A stretch of 64,000 bases of DNA, taken from the NCBI GenBank assembly GCA_947088675.1, contig CAMUHN010000006.1, positions 1 through 64,000 on the forward strand, in the 5' to 3' direction. The notes beneath the pieces were generated by a model. It was not told where the DNA came from, made no database searches, and saw only the letters and a program-made list of their open reading frames with translations. The stretch is from an uncultured Roseburia sp. Lineage in GTDB: Bacteria > Bacillota > Clostridia > Lachnospirales > Lachnospiraceae. The translations under genes and the position numbers were made by a program. Positions 45,501 to 56,036 of the stretch are shown here, in pieces. Every line of letters begins with the position of its first letter. Position 1 is the first letter of the stretch.

Positions 45501-46976
45501 ATGTTAAAAGGGTGGAATGGGGTTTCAAAACCTTCCGAGGAAGAAATGCAAAAACGCCTTGCTGTTGTCCTGGAAAAGCTTGCCACGCAGCAGGTACAGT
45601 TAAAGGAAAAAAAGCTGCCGGTTGTAGTCCTTGTGGAGGGATGGGGGACCTCCGGAAAAGGGTCTTTAATCGGACAGATGATCAAGGATATCGATCCGCG
45701 CCTGTTTCGTGTGGCTTCTATGGCGGAGCCGACGGAGGAGGAGAGCCGTAAGCCGTTTTTGTGCCGTTATTTTACAAAGATACCTGAGGCGGGCCAGATG
45801 GTATTTCTGGATTCCGGATGGATGTCCGAGGTGGTCAAACAGCGGCTGTATGATAAAATAGACGAGGAAACATATATAAGGCGTATTGAGAGTATCCGGC
45901 GGTTTGAGCGGCAGCTGACTGACAACGGATATCTGGTGCTAAAGTTCTTTTTGCATGTATCGAAAAAAGAACAGGAAAAGCGGATTGAAAAGCTTCTGTC
46001 GCACAAAGACACAAAATGGCGTGTCAGCAAAAATGATCAGTGGCAGAATGCGCATTACGAGAAGTGTCTGGATGTTTTTGAACATTATCTTCGAGAGACA
46101 AACATGCCCGGGGCGCCATGGTATATTATAGATACGAAATCCAGAACCTGGGCAAAACTGCAGGCGCTTGAAATGCTGACGCAGGGGATTGAGATTGCGT
46201 TTGAGAACAGGGCGCTCTCCGTCCCGCTGATGCAGAATGTTTTTCCGCTGGTGCAGATGCCGCTTCTGTCCGAGGTGACGCTTGATGAGAGCAAAAGCAT
46301 GGGGCTGGAGGAATACAAATCGGAACTGAAACGTCTGCAGCAGCGTCTGGGTGAGCTTCACAATCGTCTTTACCGCAAGAAAGTTCCGGTAATTATAGCG
46401 TACGAGGGATGGGATGCGGCCGGCAAAGGGGGCAACATCAAACGGCTTACAGCTGCCCTTGATCCAAGGGGGTATGAAGTTCAGCCGATTGCAAGTCCGC
46501 AGCCATACGAAAAGGCAAGGCATTATCTGTGGAGATTTTGGACGAGGCTGCCAAAGACAGGCCATATTGCGATATTTGACCGCACCTGGTATGGGCGTGT
46601 GATGGTAGAGCGTCTGGAGGGATTTTGCAGCACAAACGACTGGATGCGCGCCTACAATGAGATCAATGAGTTTGAAAAAGAGCTGTATGACTGGGGCGCT
46701 GTCATTATAAAGTTCTGGGTGCAGATTGATAAGGATACGCAGCTGGAGCGTTTTACAGACCGCCAGAATTCACCGCAGAAGAGCTGGAAAATCACGGAGG
46801 AGGACTGGCGCAACCGCGAAAAATGGGATCTGTACGAGGCGGCGGTCAACGAAATGTTTCAGAAAACGAGTACGGAGTTTGCGCCCTGGCATATACTGGA
46901 ATCGGTGGATAAAAAATATGCGCGCATCAAAGCAATGAAGATCGTTGTGGACGAATTGGAGCGTGTGCTGGATTAG
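45501..46976 (+). CDS. pap: Polyphosphate:AMP phosphotransferase, double PPK2 domain
   Basis: 491 residues made of two PPK2-type domains in tandem. Domain 1 (about 1-235) has P-loop EGWGTSGKGS. Domain 2 (about 255-491) has EGWDAAGKGG, the lid-type stretch RHYLWRFW and Walker B FDRTWYGRVMVER. Two-domain PPK2 enzymes usually phosphorylate AMP to ADP with polyphosphate; in the enzymes studied the C-terminal domain carries the activity. Here both P-loops are intact, so either half may be active. ATG at 45501 has a GGAGAGG site; an in-frame TTG start is 15 bases upstream. The next gene follows after 23 bases and may be cotranscribed. Confidence 0.88.
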   Translation: MLKGWNGVSKPSEEEMQKRLAVVLEKLATQQVQLKEKKLPVVVLVEGWGTSGKGSLIGQMIKDIDPRLFRVASMAEPTEEESRKPFLCRYFTKIPEAGQMVFLDSGWMSEVVKQRLYDKIDEETYIRRIESIRRFERQLTDNGYLVLKFFLHVSKKEQEKRIEKLLSHKDTKWRVSKNDQWQNAHYEKCLDVFEHYLRETNMPGAPWYIIDTKSRTWAKLQALEMLTQGIEIAFENRALSVPLMQNVFPLVQMPLLSEVTLDESKSMGLEEYKSELKRLQQRLGELHNRLYRKKVPVIIAYEGWDAAGKGGNIKRLTAALDPRGYEVQPIASPQPYEKARHYLWRFWTRLPKTGHIAIFDRTWYGRVMVERLEGFCSTNDWMRAYNEINEFEKELYDWGAVIIKFWVQIDKDTQLERFTDRQNSPQKSWKITEEDWRNREKWDLYEAAVNEMFQKTSTEFAPWHILESVDKKYARIKAMKIVVDELERVLD

Positions 46977-46999
46977 AGGCATAAATAAAGGGGGATAAG

Positions 47000-48919
47000 G
47001 TGAAAAAAATTGCATTGATTATGGATGGATGGGGGCGTTTTTTTACCTATGCGTGGCCTGCCGGTATATTACAGAAGATACGTGAGCGCAATGCCGATGC
47101 CAACCTTTACATATTTAACAGTTCCGGCTCATGGAGTCTGGATGATGATTACAATACGGGGGAGTATAATATTTACCGTCTGCCCGATTTTCGCGACTTT
47201 GACGGCATTATTCTCGATTTAAATAATATCGGTTATCAGAGTGTGCGGGACTTTGTGGTAGAGCGCGCGAAAGCATCGGGAAAGCCGGTGATTTCCATTG
47301 CAAATGAGATCGAAGACTTTTATTATGTAGGCATTGATAATTACGCGTCTATCCGGGAAATGATAGACCATCTGGCTGTGGTGCATGGATGCCGGAAGTT
47401 TTGGTTTGTAATGGCCGAAACGGAGAATTACGAAAATAGGATACGCACAAAATCGCTTCGCGAATATATGGAAGAAAAAGAGTTTGCGTGTGAGGAAAAA
47501 GATTTTTATTTTGAGGATTTTACATATGAATGCGGCTATCATGCATTTTCAAAATTAAAAGAAACGCACACACAGATGCCGGATGCAGTGGTCTGCGCAA
47601 ACGACAATATTGCAGTAGGATTCTGCGAGGCGGCGAAAAAGGCCGGATTTCAGGCTCCAAAAGATTTCCTGGTTACAGGATTTGACGATTTTGACAAGGC
47701 GACCTGTTATATTCCGTATCTATCCACAGTCAGCCATGTGCGGGAAGAAGTTGGATACCGCTGCGCGGAGATTCTGTTAAAGATCTGGGCGGGGGAATCC
47801 GTTGAAAAATTTAATTATACGGAGACAAAGAGTATTTTTTCCGAGAGCTGCGGATGCAAAAACAAAAGGGAAATTGATCACAGGGGCCATGCGAGAGACC
47901 AGATTATCTACGGCATTGAGACAGATGCATTTCAGGCGCAGGTGCTTGTGCTGGAATACGAACTGCTGCACTGCAAAACAGTACAGGAGATGATTTTATG
48001 TATTCAGCGCTGCTTTCCGTTTATGAAATGTGATGCGATCTATCTTGTACTGGATGACCATATCAATGATTTCAGGAATCAGAAAGAGTTTACCGAACAT
48101 ATGCTTTCCGATGAGGAGGAATTTCATATCCACGGATATCCGGATCACATGAATGTAGAACTTGCCTACGAGGAAGGCGAAGTATTGGATTGTGCCGGAA
48201 AACAGATTGCCGCATTGTTTCCCATGTTTGAGTTTGAACAGAACGCGACAGATTTTCTGTTTATCCCGCTGCATTTTCGAAATCTTGCGGTCGGATATTT
48301 TGTCATTCGAAACGCAATCTATCTGATGGAAAAACAGTATCTGTACCATATTATGAACGCTCTTACAACGGCTATCGAGAATTTACATAAAAAGGAAAAA
48401 GCGCAGTATTTAAATAAAATGCTTTCCGATCTGTATGTCAGGGATGCGATGACCGGATTGTATAACCGTATGGGATTAAAGGAGATCGCAGTCAGACAGT
48501 TTGACGAAAAGAAGCGGAAGCGGGAAAATATGCTGATTATGTTTATTGATATGGACAGACTGAAATATATTAATGATCATTTCGGACATGAGAGCGGAGA
48601 TCTTGCGATCCGAACAATCGCAGGGTCGATTCTTCATTACTGTCCAAAGGGGGCGGTGCCCATACGGACGGGCGGGGATGAATTTCTTGTGATTCTTCCT
48701 GCGCTTACAGAGCGGGAATCAGAAGAATTAAAGACGCATATACGAGAGGAAATAGCGGATGCCGCCGAGCGGATGGAACTTCCGTTTTCGCTTTCTGTCA
48801 GTATCGGTTCTGTCAGTACCGATATGGAGTCAGACCGGACGCTTGACGATTATATTCGTGAGGCCGATGAGATTATGTATCAGGAAAAAAGAGAGAAGAA
48901 AGCGGAGCGCAGCCGATAG
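47000..48919 (+). CDS. LacI-type sensor fused to GGDEF diguanylate cyclase
   Basis: 639 residues. The first ~290 residues resemble the periplasmic-binding-protein fold of LacI/GalR regulators but lack the DNA-binding helix-turn-helix and have no signal peptide, so the sensor would be cytoplasmic. A middle segment (about 295-470) may be GAF-like. The GGDEF domain occupies about 475-635, with RDAMTGLYNR, the metal strand and an intact RTGGDEF active site. The RxxD inhibitory site normally a few residues before GGDEF is not present, so product feedback may be weak. It should make cyclic di-GMP in response to a small ligand. Start is GTG with AAAGGGGGAT upstream. Confidence 0.88.
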   Translation: MKKIALIMDGWGRFFTYAWPAGILQKIRERNADANLYIFNSSGSWSLDDDYNTGEYNIYRLPDFRDFDGIILDLNNIGYQSVRDFVVERAKASGKPVISIANEIEDFYYVGIDNYASIREMIDHLAVVHGCRKFWFVMAETENYENRIRTKSLREYMEEKEFACEEKDFYFEDFTYECGYHAFSKLKETHTQMPDAVVCANDNIAVGFCEAAKKAGFQAPKDFLVTGFDDFDKATCYIPYLSTVSHVREEVGYRCAEILLKIWAGESVEKFNYTETKSIFSESCGCKNKREIDHRGHARDQIIYGIETDAFQAQVLVLEYELLHCKTVQEMILCIQRCFPFMKCDAIYLVLDDHINDFRNQKEFTEHMLSDEEEFHIHGYPDHMNVELAYEEGEVLDCAGKQIAALFPMFEFEQNATDFLFIPLHFRNLAVGYFVIRNAIYLMEKQYLYHIMNALTTAIENLHKKEKAQYLNKMLSDLYVRDAMTGLYNRMGLKEIAVRQFDEKKRKRENMLIMFIDMDRLKYINDHFGHESGDLAIRTIAGSILHYCPKGAVPIRTGGDEFLVILPALTERESEELKTHIREEIADAAERMELPFSLSVSIGSVSTDMESDRTLDDYIREADEIMYQEKREKKAERSR

Positions 48920-48946
48920 TTTTTTATAATTTTTGTCGAAAACAGA

Positions 48947-48975
48947 TTGAGATCTCTGCGCAAACATATTATAAT
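48947..48975 (+). promoter_or_regulatory. Promoter of the first chemotaxis receptor
   Basis: TTGAGA at 48947-48952 and TATAAT at 48970-48975 with a 17-base spacer. The untranslated leader to the start at 49085 is about 100 bases and shows no obvious riboswitch fold. Confidence 0.7.
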
Positions 48976-49084
48976 AGAGTTTAATACGGCGGATGGTAAT
49001 GGAGCGCACGCAGATGCGGTTCGTGAGACGCAGTTACAGTATCGTGCACGGACATGGAGTTACCAGGAAGGAGGGCAGAATCGT

Positions 49085-50812
49085 ATGAAAAATGTCAGTA
49101 TCAAACTAAAGGTGTTGGGGCCGATCGTCCTGCTTGCGGTGATGATGGTTGGAACCATACTTTTGGGAATTACGAATTTACACAGCGTTATGAGAGCAAG
49201 CACTGAGATATCCGGCAATTACGCGCAGGGAATCAAACAGCTCGGGGATATTTCAGCGGATTTTCAGTCTTTAAACCGTGTTATGTTTGCGCATATTACG
49301 GCGCGCGATATGGCGTCCAAGCGGAATCTGGAAAGCGAGTCGCAGGAGATTAAGGCGGATATTGATGCGATCTGCGTCGATTATGCGAAAGGGTTGGAGT
49401 CCGGAAGCGAGTCGGAAGCCTATCAGTCATTTACCGGGCTCTATGCAGAGTACGTCTCCATATTTGATACTGCAATCGGTTACAGCGGCGGCGGCGAGTC
49501 GCAGCGTGCAGCAACCGTTGCAAATACCGAACTGACAGAAAAAAGCAAACAGATTACCGAAAATATTGACAATATGATCAGTATCAACCAGCAGAAAATG
49601 AATGACGCGATCAGTTCCCAGAACATGACATATAACGGCGTACTGGTCACGGATTTTATCATTCTGGCAGTTGCAGTGATTGTATCGGTATTTGCATTTT
49701 TAATCTGTTTTGCCGGAATTATAAGGCCGATGTCTTCCGTCAACCGTAAACTCAACAAAATCATTAAAAATATACAAAACGGCGAGGGTGATCTGACGCA
49801 GCGCGTTCCGGCTGACAGAAAAGACGAGATTGGGCAGCTGGCGGGCGGTATCAATACGTTTCTGGAAACGCTGCAGGGCATTATGGGCAAAATCATCACA
49901 AATTCAAATCGCCTGGAGAAGATTGTCAATGCAGTGCAGAACAATGTTTCGACTGCAAACGACAGTTCCTGCGATATTTCATCTGTGATGGAACAGCTTT
50001 CCGCTTCAATGGAGGAGATGTCTTCTACCGTAACAACTGTAAACGAGAGTACAATAGACGTGGATTCAAACGTGGGAGAACTTGCAGATGCGTCCAAGGG
50101 GCTTTTGTCCTATGCAAACGAGATGCAGAAAAGAGCGTCTACGCTTGAGAATACCGCGATTGAGAATAAGCAGAGTACCAGCACGGTGATCAGTGAGATT
50201 ATAGAAAAGCTGCGTTTGGCGATTGAAGACAGCAGGAGTGTGTCAAGAGTCAATGATCTGACTGACGAGATTCTCAACATTTCCAGCCAGACGAATCTTC
50301 TTGCCTTAAATGCTTCCATAGAGGCAGCCAGGGCCGGGGATGCGGGCAAAGGCTTTGCGGTGGTCGCCGATGAAATCCGACAGCTGGCAGATTCCAGCAG
50401 AGAGGCGGCAAACAATATCCAGACCATCAATAATATGGTAGTAACAGCCGTAAATCAGCTGATCGCAAATTCGGATGCCATTGTGAAATATATTCATGAC
50501 AATATTATGCCTGATTATGATGCGTTTGTCGCATCCGGAAGACAGTATAATCAGGATGCGGTACATGTCAATGATATTGTAGAACAGTTTACGAATATGT
50601 CCGGAGAGTTAAAGCATTTGATCCGTAATATCACGGACGCTATGAACGGGATATCGGAGTCCGTATCCGAGAGTGCAAACGGGATTACGACAGCGGCGTC
50701 AAATACCAATAATCTGGTCAAAGGAATTTCCAAAATATCTTCGGAGATGGAAAACAACAGTCTGATTGCAGGAGAATTAAAAAAAGAAGCGGACCGCTTT
50801 GTACAGATATAA
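49085..50812 (+). CDS. Methyl-accepting chemotaxis protein
   Basis: 575 residues. TM1 at about 9-32, a four-helix-bundle-type sensor of ~150 residues, TM2 at about 187-212, HAMP at about 213-270, then a long helical signalling domain. The hairpin tip ([16 protein letters not shown], then [13 protein letters not shown]) is the conserved CheA/CheW-contact region. The ligand is unknown. The start at 49085 is preferred over a more upstream in-frame ATG, because that ATG lies inside the promoter and an AGGAGGG site precedes 49085. It converges with a second receptor on the opposite strand through a shared terminator. Confidence 0.9.
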   Translation: MKNVSIKLKVLGPIVLLAVMMVGTILLGITNLHSVMRASTEISGNYAQGIKQLGDISADFQSLNRVMFAHITARDMASKRNLESESQEIKADIDAICVDYAKGLESGSESEAYQSFTGLYAEYVSIFDTAIGYSGGGESQRAATVANTELTEKSKQITENIDNMISINQQKMNDAISSQNMTYNGVLVTDFIILAVAVIVSVFAFLICFAGIIRPMSSVNRKLNKIIKNIQNGEGDLTQRVPADRKDEIGQLAGGINTFLETLQGIMGKIITNSNRLEKIVNAVQNNVSTANDSSCDISSVMEQLSASMEEMSSTVTTVNESTIDVDSNVGELADASKGLLSYANEMQKRASTLENTAIENKQSTSTVISEIIEKLRLAIEDSRSVSRVNDLTDEILNISSQTNLLALNASIEAARAGDAGKGFAVVADEIRQLADSSREAANNIQTINNMVVTAVNQLIANSDAIVKYIHDNIMPDYDAFVASGRQYNQDAVHVNDIVEQFTNMSGELKHLIRNITDAMNGISESVSESANGITTAASNTNNLVKGISKISSEMENNSLIAGELKKEADRFVQI

Positions 50813-50813
50813 A

Positions 50814-50844
50814 AAAAGAACCGGTTTTTGGACCGGTTCTTTTT
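50814..50844. terminator. Bidirectional terminator between the two receptor genes
   Basis: A 12-bp perfect stem (AAAAGAACCGGT at 50814-50825, ACCGGTTCTTTT at 50832-50843) with a 6-base loop, A-rich on the left and T-rich on the right. It serves the + strand gene ending at 50812 and can serve the - strand gene ending at 50867. Confidence 0.9.
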
Positions 50845-50866
50845 CATCCTGACAATAGATTGTTTC

Positions 50867-52570
50867 TTAAATAACAAATTTGTCCATCAATTCGACCATT
50901 TTCTCTACCTGCCCGCTTTGTTCCTGTGAGATCGCGGCCGTTTCCTGTGAGATCGCGGCATTGTTGTCCACTGCTTCTGAAATATCGCCAAGATCATCGT
51001 CAATTTTTCTCATATACTGAACATTCTGGTTCAGCAGATCTGAAATCTGGTTCATTTTTTGGGTGGCCTGCATTGCGCCTACCATTACTTCTTCAATATT
51101 TGCAGCGGTTTCATCGGCAATTGCATTCCCTTTTTCAACGGCGGCTACCGTTGTTTCAATCAGGCGGGTCGTTTCTCTTGCGGAGTTTGCAGATTCTTCC
51201 GCAAGGTTTTTGACCTGTTCTGCAACAACCGCAAAACCTTTGCCTGCCTCCCCGGCGCGTGCGGCTTCAATTGCGGCATTCAGGGAAAGCAGATTCGTCT
51301 GCGATGCGATATCCTCAATTGCACCGATAATAGCATTGATTTCTTCCGAACATTTTTTGATTTCTTCGATTGCCTCTTTTAAATCCTGCATTTTTTCATT
51401 GCCGATGGAAAGCGTCTTACCTGCAGTGGAAGCGATTTCCACGCATTCCCTTGCTTCGCTGGAATTTTTTTCCATATCGGTATAAAGGTTTTCGGTCAGC
51501 GTAGAGAGATCGGCGACGGTGGAAGCCTGTACGGTACTTGCCTCGGCGAGATTTGTTGCTGCATCGGCCAGCTGCATGGAGCCGCCGCTGACCTGATCGG
51601 ACATTTCACGAAGCGTATGTAATGTATGTCGAATTTCCTGGCTGATTTTATAAAAAGAATCGCGGATAGCCTCAAATTCACCAACATAATTTTGCTCCAG
51701 TGAAATTTCATAATTGCCGTTTCCCATCTGTTCCAAAACGGCCGTAATTTCGCTGATGATGCCGGTCAGATTCGTTTTCATAAATATGATTGCGGAAACC
51801 ATTCTTCCGACTTCGCTTTCATCCGCCGTCATTTCAAACGCCATATGAAGATTTCCCTCCGACATGGCAACCATCTGATCGGATACGTTTGTGATCGGTA
51901 CGAGAAGTTCTTCCCGGGAAAATCTGATCGCTGCGATAATCTGTCGGGTTACATAGATAAACGAGAGAAGAAACAGCAATTCTACCGTAACCTGTATTAC
52001 TGCCAGCATATTTTTCTTTTTGTTCAGCCGATCCTGGATTCGGTCGATTGCCGCGGTTGTCTGCGAGTTGATGGTTGCAATGTCAGCTTTGTACTGGTCG
52101 CCGAATACATAAGCTACTGCCTCCTCGCGATTTCCTGCAGAGACTGCCGCCATCGCCTTTTCTTCCAGAGGGACAAGCCCGTCGGACAGCTGAGCAATAA
52201 TTTCCATTTCTTTCCATTCATCCGCTTTGATATTGTTCTTTTTCAGTCCCGCCCAGGCGATATCCCTGGTTTTATCCTCATTGAGTTCCCGCATGTAGTC
52301 ATTGTAATAGTCTTCGTTGCCTGTTACCGCATATGCCTGAACCGCGTAGGTCAGCGCTTTGGAGCCAAGACGGTACTGATTTAAATATCGGGTCGTCTCC
52401 AGCCGGTCCTCTTCCATCAGCATGACATAGAAATTGAGCGCGATCGAAATCAGTAACAATGCGCCGCCGAGAATCAGTGCAAAAACGGAACTCTTTGCAA
52501 TCTTTCGCAGGTGAAGTCCCTGACTGTTTGGACCATGTGTGTTTTCCGATGATTTTTTTGGATTATCCAT
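50867..52570 (-). CDS. Methyl-accepting chemotaxis protein
   Basis: 567 residues. A short polar N-terminus leads into TM1 at about 30-52. An extracytoplasmic helical sensor covers ~150 residues, TM2 is near 200-220, HAMP follows, and the signalling domain has the same [16 protein letters not shown] tip as its convergent neighbour. The two receptors differ widely in their sensor domains, so they probably respond to different signals. The methionine at 52570 (MDNPKKSS) is preferred; the open frame continues 62 codons further upstream, but that part lacks a ribosome site. Terminates into the shared hairpin. Confidence 0.88.
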   Translation of the reverse strand: MDNPKKSSENTHGPNSQGLHLRKIAKSSVFALILGGALLLISIALNFYVMLMEEDRLETTRYLNQYRLGSKALTYAVQAYAVTGNEDYYNDYMRELNEDKTRDIAWAGLKKNNIKADEWKEMEIIAQLSDGLVPLEEKAMAAVSAGNREEAVAYVFGDQYKADIATINSQTTAAIDRIQDRLNKKKNMLAVIQVTVELLFLLSFIYVTRQIIAAIRFSREELLVPITNVSDQMVAMSEGNLHMAFEMTADESEVGRMVSAIIFMKTNLTGIISEITAVLEQMGNGNYEISLEQNYVGEFEAIRDSFYKISQEIRHTLHTLREMSDQVSGGSMQLADAATNLAEASTVQASTVADLSTLTENLYTDMEKNSSEARECVEIASTAGKTLSIGNEKMQDLKEAIEEIKKCSEEINAIIGAIEDIASQTNLLSLNAAIEAARAGEAGKGFAVVAEQVKNLAEESANSARETTRLIETTVAAVEKGNAIADETAANIEEVMVGAMQATQKMNQISDLLNQNVQYMRKIDDDLGDISEAVDNNAAISQETAAISQEQSGQVEKMVELMDKFVI

Positions 52571-52713
52571 ACTTTCACTCTTTCTCTTCCGTTTTGCGGG
52601 AAGCTCGTTTTTATTCGATTCATCCGGAAGATAAACCGTATGTTTTTGTATAATTTTAACAAATAATTGTATGGATGTCCAGTTTGTATTGTGAAAAATA
52701 CGATATCGTATAT

Positions 52714-53439
52714 TTAGTTGTGCTGTTGCAACATTTCCTGAATGATATTCTGGCATTTCTGGCCTATTTTTTTCTGTTCGGCTTTGTCAAGTTCACCAGG
52801 CAAAATTGGTTTCCCATATTCCAATGTGACATGCGCTTTTCGAATCCAGGGAAAATGGTTTTCAAAAATATCGGCGGAACCGGTGATCGCCATTGGGACA
52901 ATGGGGCAGCCGGTTTTTGTTGCGATCTTAAAACTGCCCTCCTTGAACGGAAGCATCAATTCGTCTGTCGTATTTCTGGTACCTTCCGGAAAAATACAGA
53001 CAGAAATGCCGTTTTTGATATTGTCGATGCCTGCCAGTATTGTCTTTAACGCTTCTTTCACATCGTCCCGGTTCATAAACAGGCAGTGCAGCCGTTTCAT
53101 CCAGGTAGAGAGAAACGGCACGTGCGTCATTGAGTCTTTTGCGATATAACCGGTCAGGCCGGGGCATCGCGCGTAGGTAATCACAGTATCAAAAAATCCT
53201 CTGTGATTTCCGATATAGAGAACCGGAATATCTTTCGGAACATTTTCCTCTCCGATTACGGTCAGTTTTGTGCCGGCGAGAAACAGAATGATGCGAAATG
53301 CAGCCTGCACTATGCGCAGCTGGCTTAAGTCCGCGGCATGTCTGTTAAATTTTCCGATCATCCACTCAATGACGAGTATGGGGATTCCGAGGATAAAATA
53401 GATCACTAAAAATAGTAGAATCAGGATAAGACGGATCAT
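52714..53439 (-). CDS. plsC: 1-acyl-sn-glycerol-3-phosphate acyltransferase
   Basis: 241 residues. An N-terminal hydrophobic helix (about 2-25) anchors the protein. The PlsC/LPLAT motifs follow: NHRGFFD (H-x4-D catalytic motif), a middle MTHVPF block and FPEGTRN, which binds the glycerol phosphate. It transfers an acyl chain to lysophosphatidic acid in membrane phospholipid synthesis. The MIRLILIL start has a GAAAGG site upstream; a longer in-frame start would place a basic segment before the helix and lies over the promoter. It is read on the opposite strand to its neighbour at 53.6 kb from a promoter in the gap between them. Confidence 0.88.
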   Translation of the reverse strand: MIRLILILLFLVIYFILGIPILVIEWMIGKFNRHAADLSQLRIVQAAFRIILFLAGTKLTVIGEENVPKDIPVLYIGNHRGFFDTVITYARCPGLTGYIAKDSMTHVPFLSTWMKRLHCLFMNRDDVKEALKTILAGIDNIKNGISVCIFPEGTRNTTDELMLPFKEGSFKIATKTGCPIVPMAITGSADIFENHFPWIRKAHVTLEYGKPILPGELDKAEQKKIGQKCQNIIQEMLQQHN

Positions 53440-53466
53440 GATAAAAGCCTTTCTTTTTTTCCATAT

Positions 53467-53495
53467 ATTATATAAGGAAAATTCGGGAAAGACAA
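53467..53495 (-). promoter_or_regulatory. Promoter of plsC
   Basis: Read on the minus strand: TTGTCT (53495-53490) and TATAAT (53472-53467) with a 17-base spacer, about 28 bases before the plsC start. Confidence 0.7.
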
Positions 53496-53563
53496 TAGTT
53501 TTTTTCATAACGAAATTTTATCCCGCATAAAATGAAAATAATAACGCGACTGGGGGGATTCGA

Positions 53564-53986
53564 TTGAAAAAAATACATATCCGAAAAATAGCCGGGATTT
53601 TGCTGTTATGTCTGTTCTCCGGATCATTTTTTGGGTGCAGCGTGGAAAAATCAAGCGGCACAAAGGTGAAAGACCTGGAATATGCGATTGTAGAGGAAGC
53701 GGATATTCCGGAGGAGTTAAAAACCATGATTGAGGAAAAGAAAGCGGCTGATTTCAAACTGACCTATGAGACGGAGGACAGTATGTATCTGGTGCATGGC
53801 TATGGCGAACAGGAGACTGGCGGTTACAGTATCTGCGTGCGGGATTTGTACCTGACGACAAATACGGTACTGTTTGACACGGAGTTAATCGGGCCAAGAA
53901 AGGGCGAGCAGGTGAATGCAAGTCCGAGTTTTCCGTATATCGTGATCGTCACGGAAAAGAGGGAAGAGAATATTATATTTGAGTAG
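53564..53986 (+). CDS. PrcB-domain lipoprotein
   Basis: 140 residues. The N-terminus has a basic start, a hydrophobic run and a lipobox-like FFGC, so Cys24 is the probable lipid-attachment site. The C-terminal ~70 residues (GGYSICVRDLYL, a T-x-N-T strand, then SPSFPYIVIV) fit the PrcB_C family, named after a subunit of a protease complex in Treponema. The function in Clostridia is not known. Start is TTG with a GGGGGGAT site. It is divergent from plsC and probably monocistronic. Confidence 0.78.
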   Translation: MKKIHIRKIAGILLLCLFSGSFFGCSVEKSSGTKVKDLEYAIVEEADIPEELKTMIEEKKAADFKLTYETEDSMYLVHGYGEQETGGYSICVRDLYLTTNTVLFDTELIGPRKGEQVNASPSFPYIVIVTEKREENIIFE

Positions 53987-54016
53987 AATTGGCAGATTTG
54001 CCGGTATTTCCTGCTG

Positions 54017-54045
54017 TTGACAGTTTTTTCACAAAGTGATATACT
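54017..54045 (+). promoter_or_regulatory. Strong promoter of the Veg-family gene
   Basis: Perfect TTGACA at 54017-54022 and TATACT at 54040-54045 with a 17-base spacer, 34 bases before the start. The match is as good as the strong constitutive promoter typical of Bacillus veg. Confidence 0.85.
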
Positions 54046-54079
54046 TGAACGGAAGTTTTTCCAGCAAGGAGGTAGAACT

Positions 54080-54322
54080 ATGGAACAGGCAGAGATCAAT
54101 AAAGTTCGGGCTTCGATTTATCAGCAATGCGGCAGGAAAGTACTGATCAAACTTGATAAGGGGCGCAATAAGGTGGATGTACAGGAAGGAGTTATTCAGG
54201 GTGCGTACCCCAGTGTTTTTACGGTATTGGTTCAGGATGACAGGGAGGGAAACCCTCCGCAGCTCTTGTCTTTCAGCTACTCCGATATCATTACACGAGA
54301 TATACGAATGAAACTTTGTTAA
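54080..54322 (+). CDS. veg: Veg-family protein
   Basis: 80 residues, the normal length. The pattern of an N-terminal helix, GRKVLIKLDKGRNK, a VQEGVIQGAYPSVFTVL strand pair and a closing SFSYSDIIT strand is that of Veg (DUF1021), a small SH3-like protein. Bacillus veg is strongly expressed and affects biofilm and spore outgrowth; its mechanism is not settled. Start ATG has an AAGGAGG site; an in-frame upstream ATG lies within the promoter. It stands directly before the SPOCS-LysM gene, 77 bases away. Confidence 0.9.
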   Translation: MEQAEINKVRASIYQQCGRKVLIKLDKGRNKVDVQEGVIQGAYPSVFTVLVQDDREGNPPQLLSFSYSDIITRDIRMKLC

Positions 54323-54399
54323 AATTACGGCACTGACGTCATAAAGTTCCCTGTTTCCGAATAGGATGTATACAAAGATTCGGAGACGGGGGATTTTTT

Positions 54400-55953
54400 A
54401 TGGAACTGAATAAGATAGGCGTACATAGAAAACAGGAAAAAATCAGTGCCATCAGTCAGATTACATTGGATGACGATTACAATGTGCCGGATTACAGGCC
54501 GGATATTGTAAAGGTACTAAAAGAGAAAGGCGAACTGCGATTTGACGAGGTCAATGCGTCAAACGGCGCCGCATGGGTCAAAGGGAGCATGGTATTTCGC
54601 GTGCTCTACCGCAGCGATCAGGAGAACGGAAAGATCAGCTGCCTGCGCGGTGAAATTCCGTTTCAGGAAAAATTAAACATGGAAGGGCTTGTCGATTATG
54701 ACAAGGTCAAAGTTGGCGGCGAGATTGAGGATATCACCATCGGCGTGATCAATTCCCGAAAGCTGAGTGTTCGGGCAGTCGTTGTTTTGCGCACGGCATC
54801 CGAGGAGGAAGTAGACGAATCGTTTACGACGGGAGTGAGCGAGCCCGGCGGATGCGAACAGAAAGTGAAAAGTACGCAAATGCTGCGTCTTGTACTGGCG
54901 GAACGCGACATCTGCCGACAGAAAACCGAGATTGTTTTACCGTCGAGCAAGCCGAATGTGCATGAAGTACTCTGGAAGAGTATAGAACTGCGCAGTGTTG
55001 AGAGCTTTTTGAAAGACGGCGCGATTGGTGTGAACGGAGAAATTCTGGTTGCGATCCTTTATTCCGAGGAGGAAGGGGAGAGGCTGCAGTGGTTTGAGAC
55101 AACAGTGCCTCTCTCCTGTTCTGTAGACAAGGAGGCGGCTGCAGAGGGAAATCTCTATAAGGTGAAAATTACACCTGTAACGATGGAGCTTGAAGTAAAA
55201 CAGGATTATGACGGGGAAGAGCGTATTTTTGTGCTGGAGCTTGCGCTTGATATGGATATTCATATCTGGCAGGAAGAGACATTTGATCTGCTGGAAGATA
55301 TTTATTCGCTTACCAGAAACCTGATTCCGGTGCGAAAGCAGCGCGGGCTTGAAAATTTGAGGATGAAAAATTACGCGAAACAGCGGCTTGTCGAGCAGAT
55401 GGTGCTTTCCGGAAATCAGGAAAAAATTTTACAGATCTGCGCCTGTGAGGGAAATGTTCTTCTGGAACACAAAGAGATTACGCCGGAGGGTGTGATGGCC
55501 GAGGGCATTTTAACGGTGGAGCTGCTCTATATTACGACAGACGATCATATGCCGGTTGGCACGGCAAGGGAAATCTATCCGTTTTCGCAGCTGCTGGAAG
55601 TGCCTGATATGCCCAAAGATGCGCATGTGGAGCTGGAATGCGGCGTGGAACAGCTCTCGGCTGTGATGCTTGACCAGGAACATATCGAAATGAAAGCGGT
55701 AATTCATCTTGATCTCATGGTATTTGACGAGATGTCAGTGATGAATATCGAGGAAGTGAACGAGGAACCGCTGGATATGGAAGCGTTAAAGCAAAGCCCC
55801 GGGCTGGTCGGTTATATTATAAAGCAGGGCGACAGTCTTTGGAATATTGCGAAAGAGAATCATACGACAGTAGCCGATATTATGGAGACAAATCAGTTAA
55901 AGACGCAGACGCTTACGCCGGGCGACCAGATATTGATTATAAAAAAAGTGTAG
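54400..55953 (+). CDS. SPOCS (DUF3794) and LysM domain protein
   Basis: 517 residues. Three or so repeats of the SPOCS/DUF3794 beta domain cover about 1-455. A single C-terminal LysM motif (about 470-515, GYIIKQGDSLWNIAKE, then a PGDQILI end) binds peptidoglycan. DUF3794-LysM proteins are common in spore-forming Clostridia and are related to the spore coat/cortex protein SafA/SpoVID side of the family. No signal peptide is visible, which fits assembly on the forespore surface from the mother cell. This gene is one reason to place the host among spore-forming Clostridia. Start ATG follows a GGAGACGGGGG site. Confidence 0.85.
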   Translation: MELNKIGVHRKQEKISAISQITLDDDYNVPDYRPDIVKVLKEKGELRFDEVNASNGAAWVKGSMVFRVLYRSDQENGKISCLRGEIPFQEKLNMEGLVDYDKVKVGGEIEDITIGVINSRKLSVRAVVVLRTASEEEVDESFTTGVSEPGGCEQKVKSTQMLRLVLAERDICRQKTEIVLPSSKPNVHEVLWKSIELRSVESFLKDGAIGVNGEILVAILYSEEEGERLQWFETTVPLSCSVDKEAAAEGNLYKVKITPVTMELEVKQDYDGEERIFVLELALDMDIHIWQEETFDLLEDIYSLTRNLIPVRKQRGLENLRMKNYAKQRLVEQMVLSGNQEKILQICACEGNVLLEHKEITPEGVMAEGILTVELLYITTDDHMPVGTAREIYPFSQLLEVPDMPKDAHVELECGVEQLSAVMLDQEHIEMKAVIHLDLMVFDEMSVMNIEEVNEEPLDMEALKQSPGLVGYIIKQGDSLWNIAKENHTTVADIMETNQLKTQTLTPGDQILIIKKV

Positions 55954-55970
55954 GCGCAGAGGAAAAAATG

Positions 55971-55979
55971 TGATATACT
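55971..55979 (+). promoter_or_regulatory. Extended -10 promoter
   Basis: TGA followed by TATACT (TGnTATACT at 55971-55979), 58 bases before the NlpC/P60 gene start. No clear -35 box at the matching distance. Confidence 0.45.
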
Positions 55980-56036
55980 AAAAAACCGAGAGGCAAAAAA
56001 CAATTCTGTTACAAAATACAAAGGAGGTTTTTGCTA

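Noticed and set aside
50867..52756. Longer start for the minus-strand chemotaxis receptor
   Set aside because: The extra 62 residues precede the basic N-terminus and first membrane helix, and no ribosome site precedes that start.
54323..54399. Promoter before the SPOCS-LysM gene (GTATAC sequence near 54368)
   Set aside because: No matching -35 box at the right distance; a sporulation-type promoter is possible but not demonstrable from the sequence.
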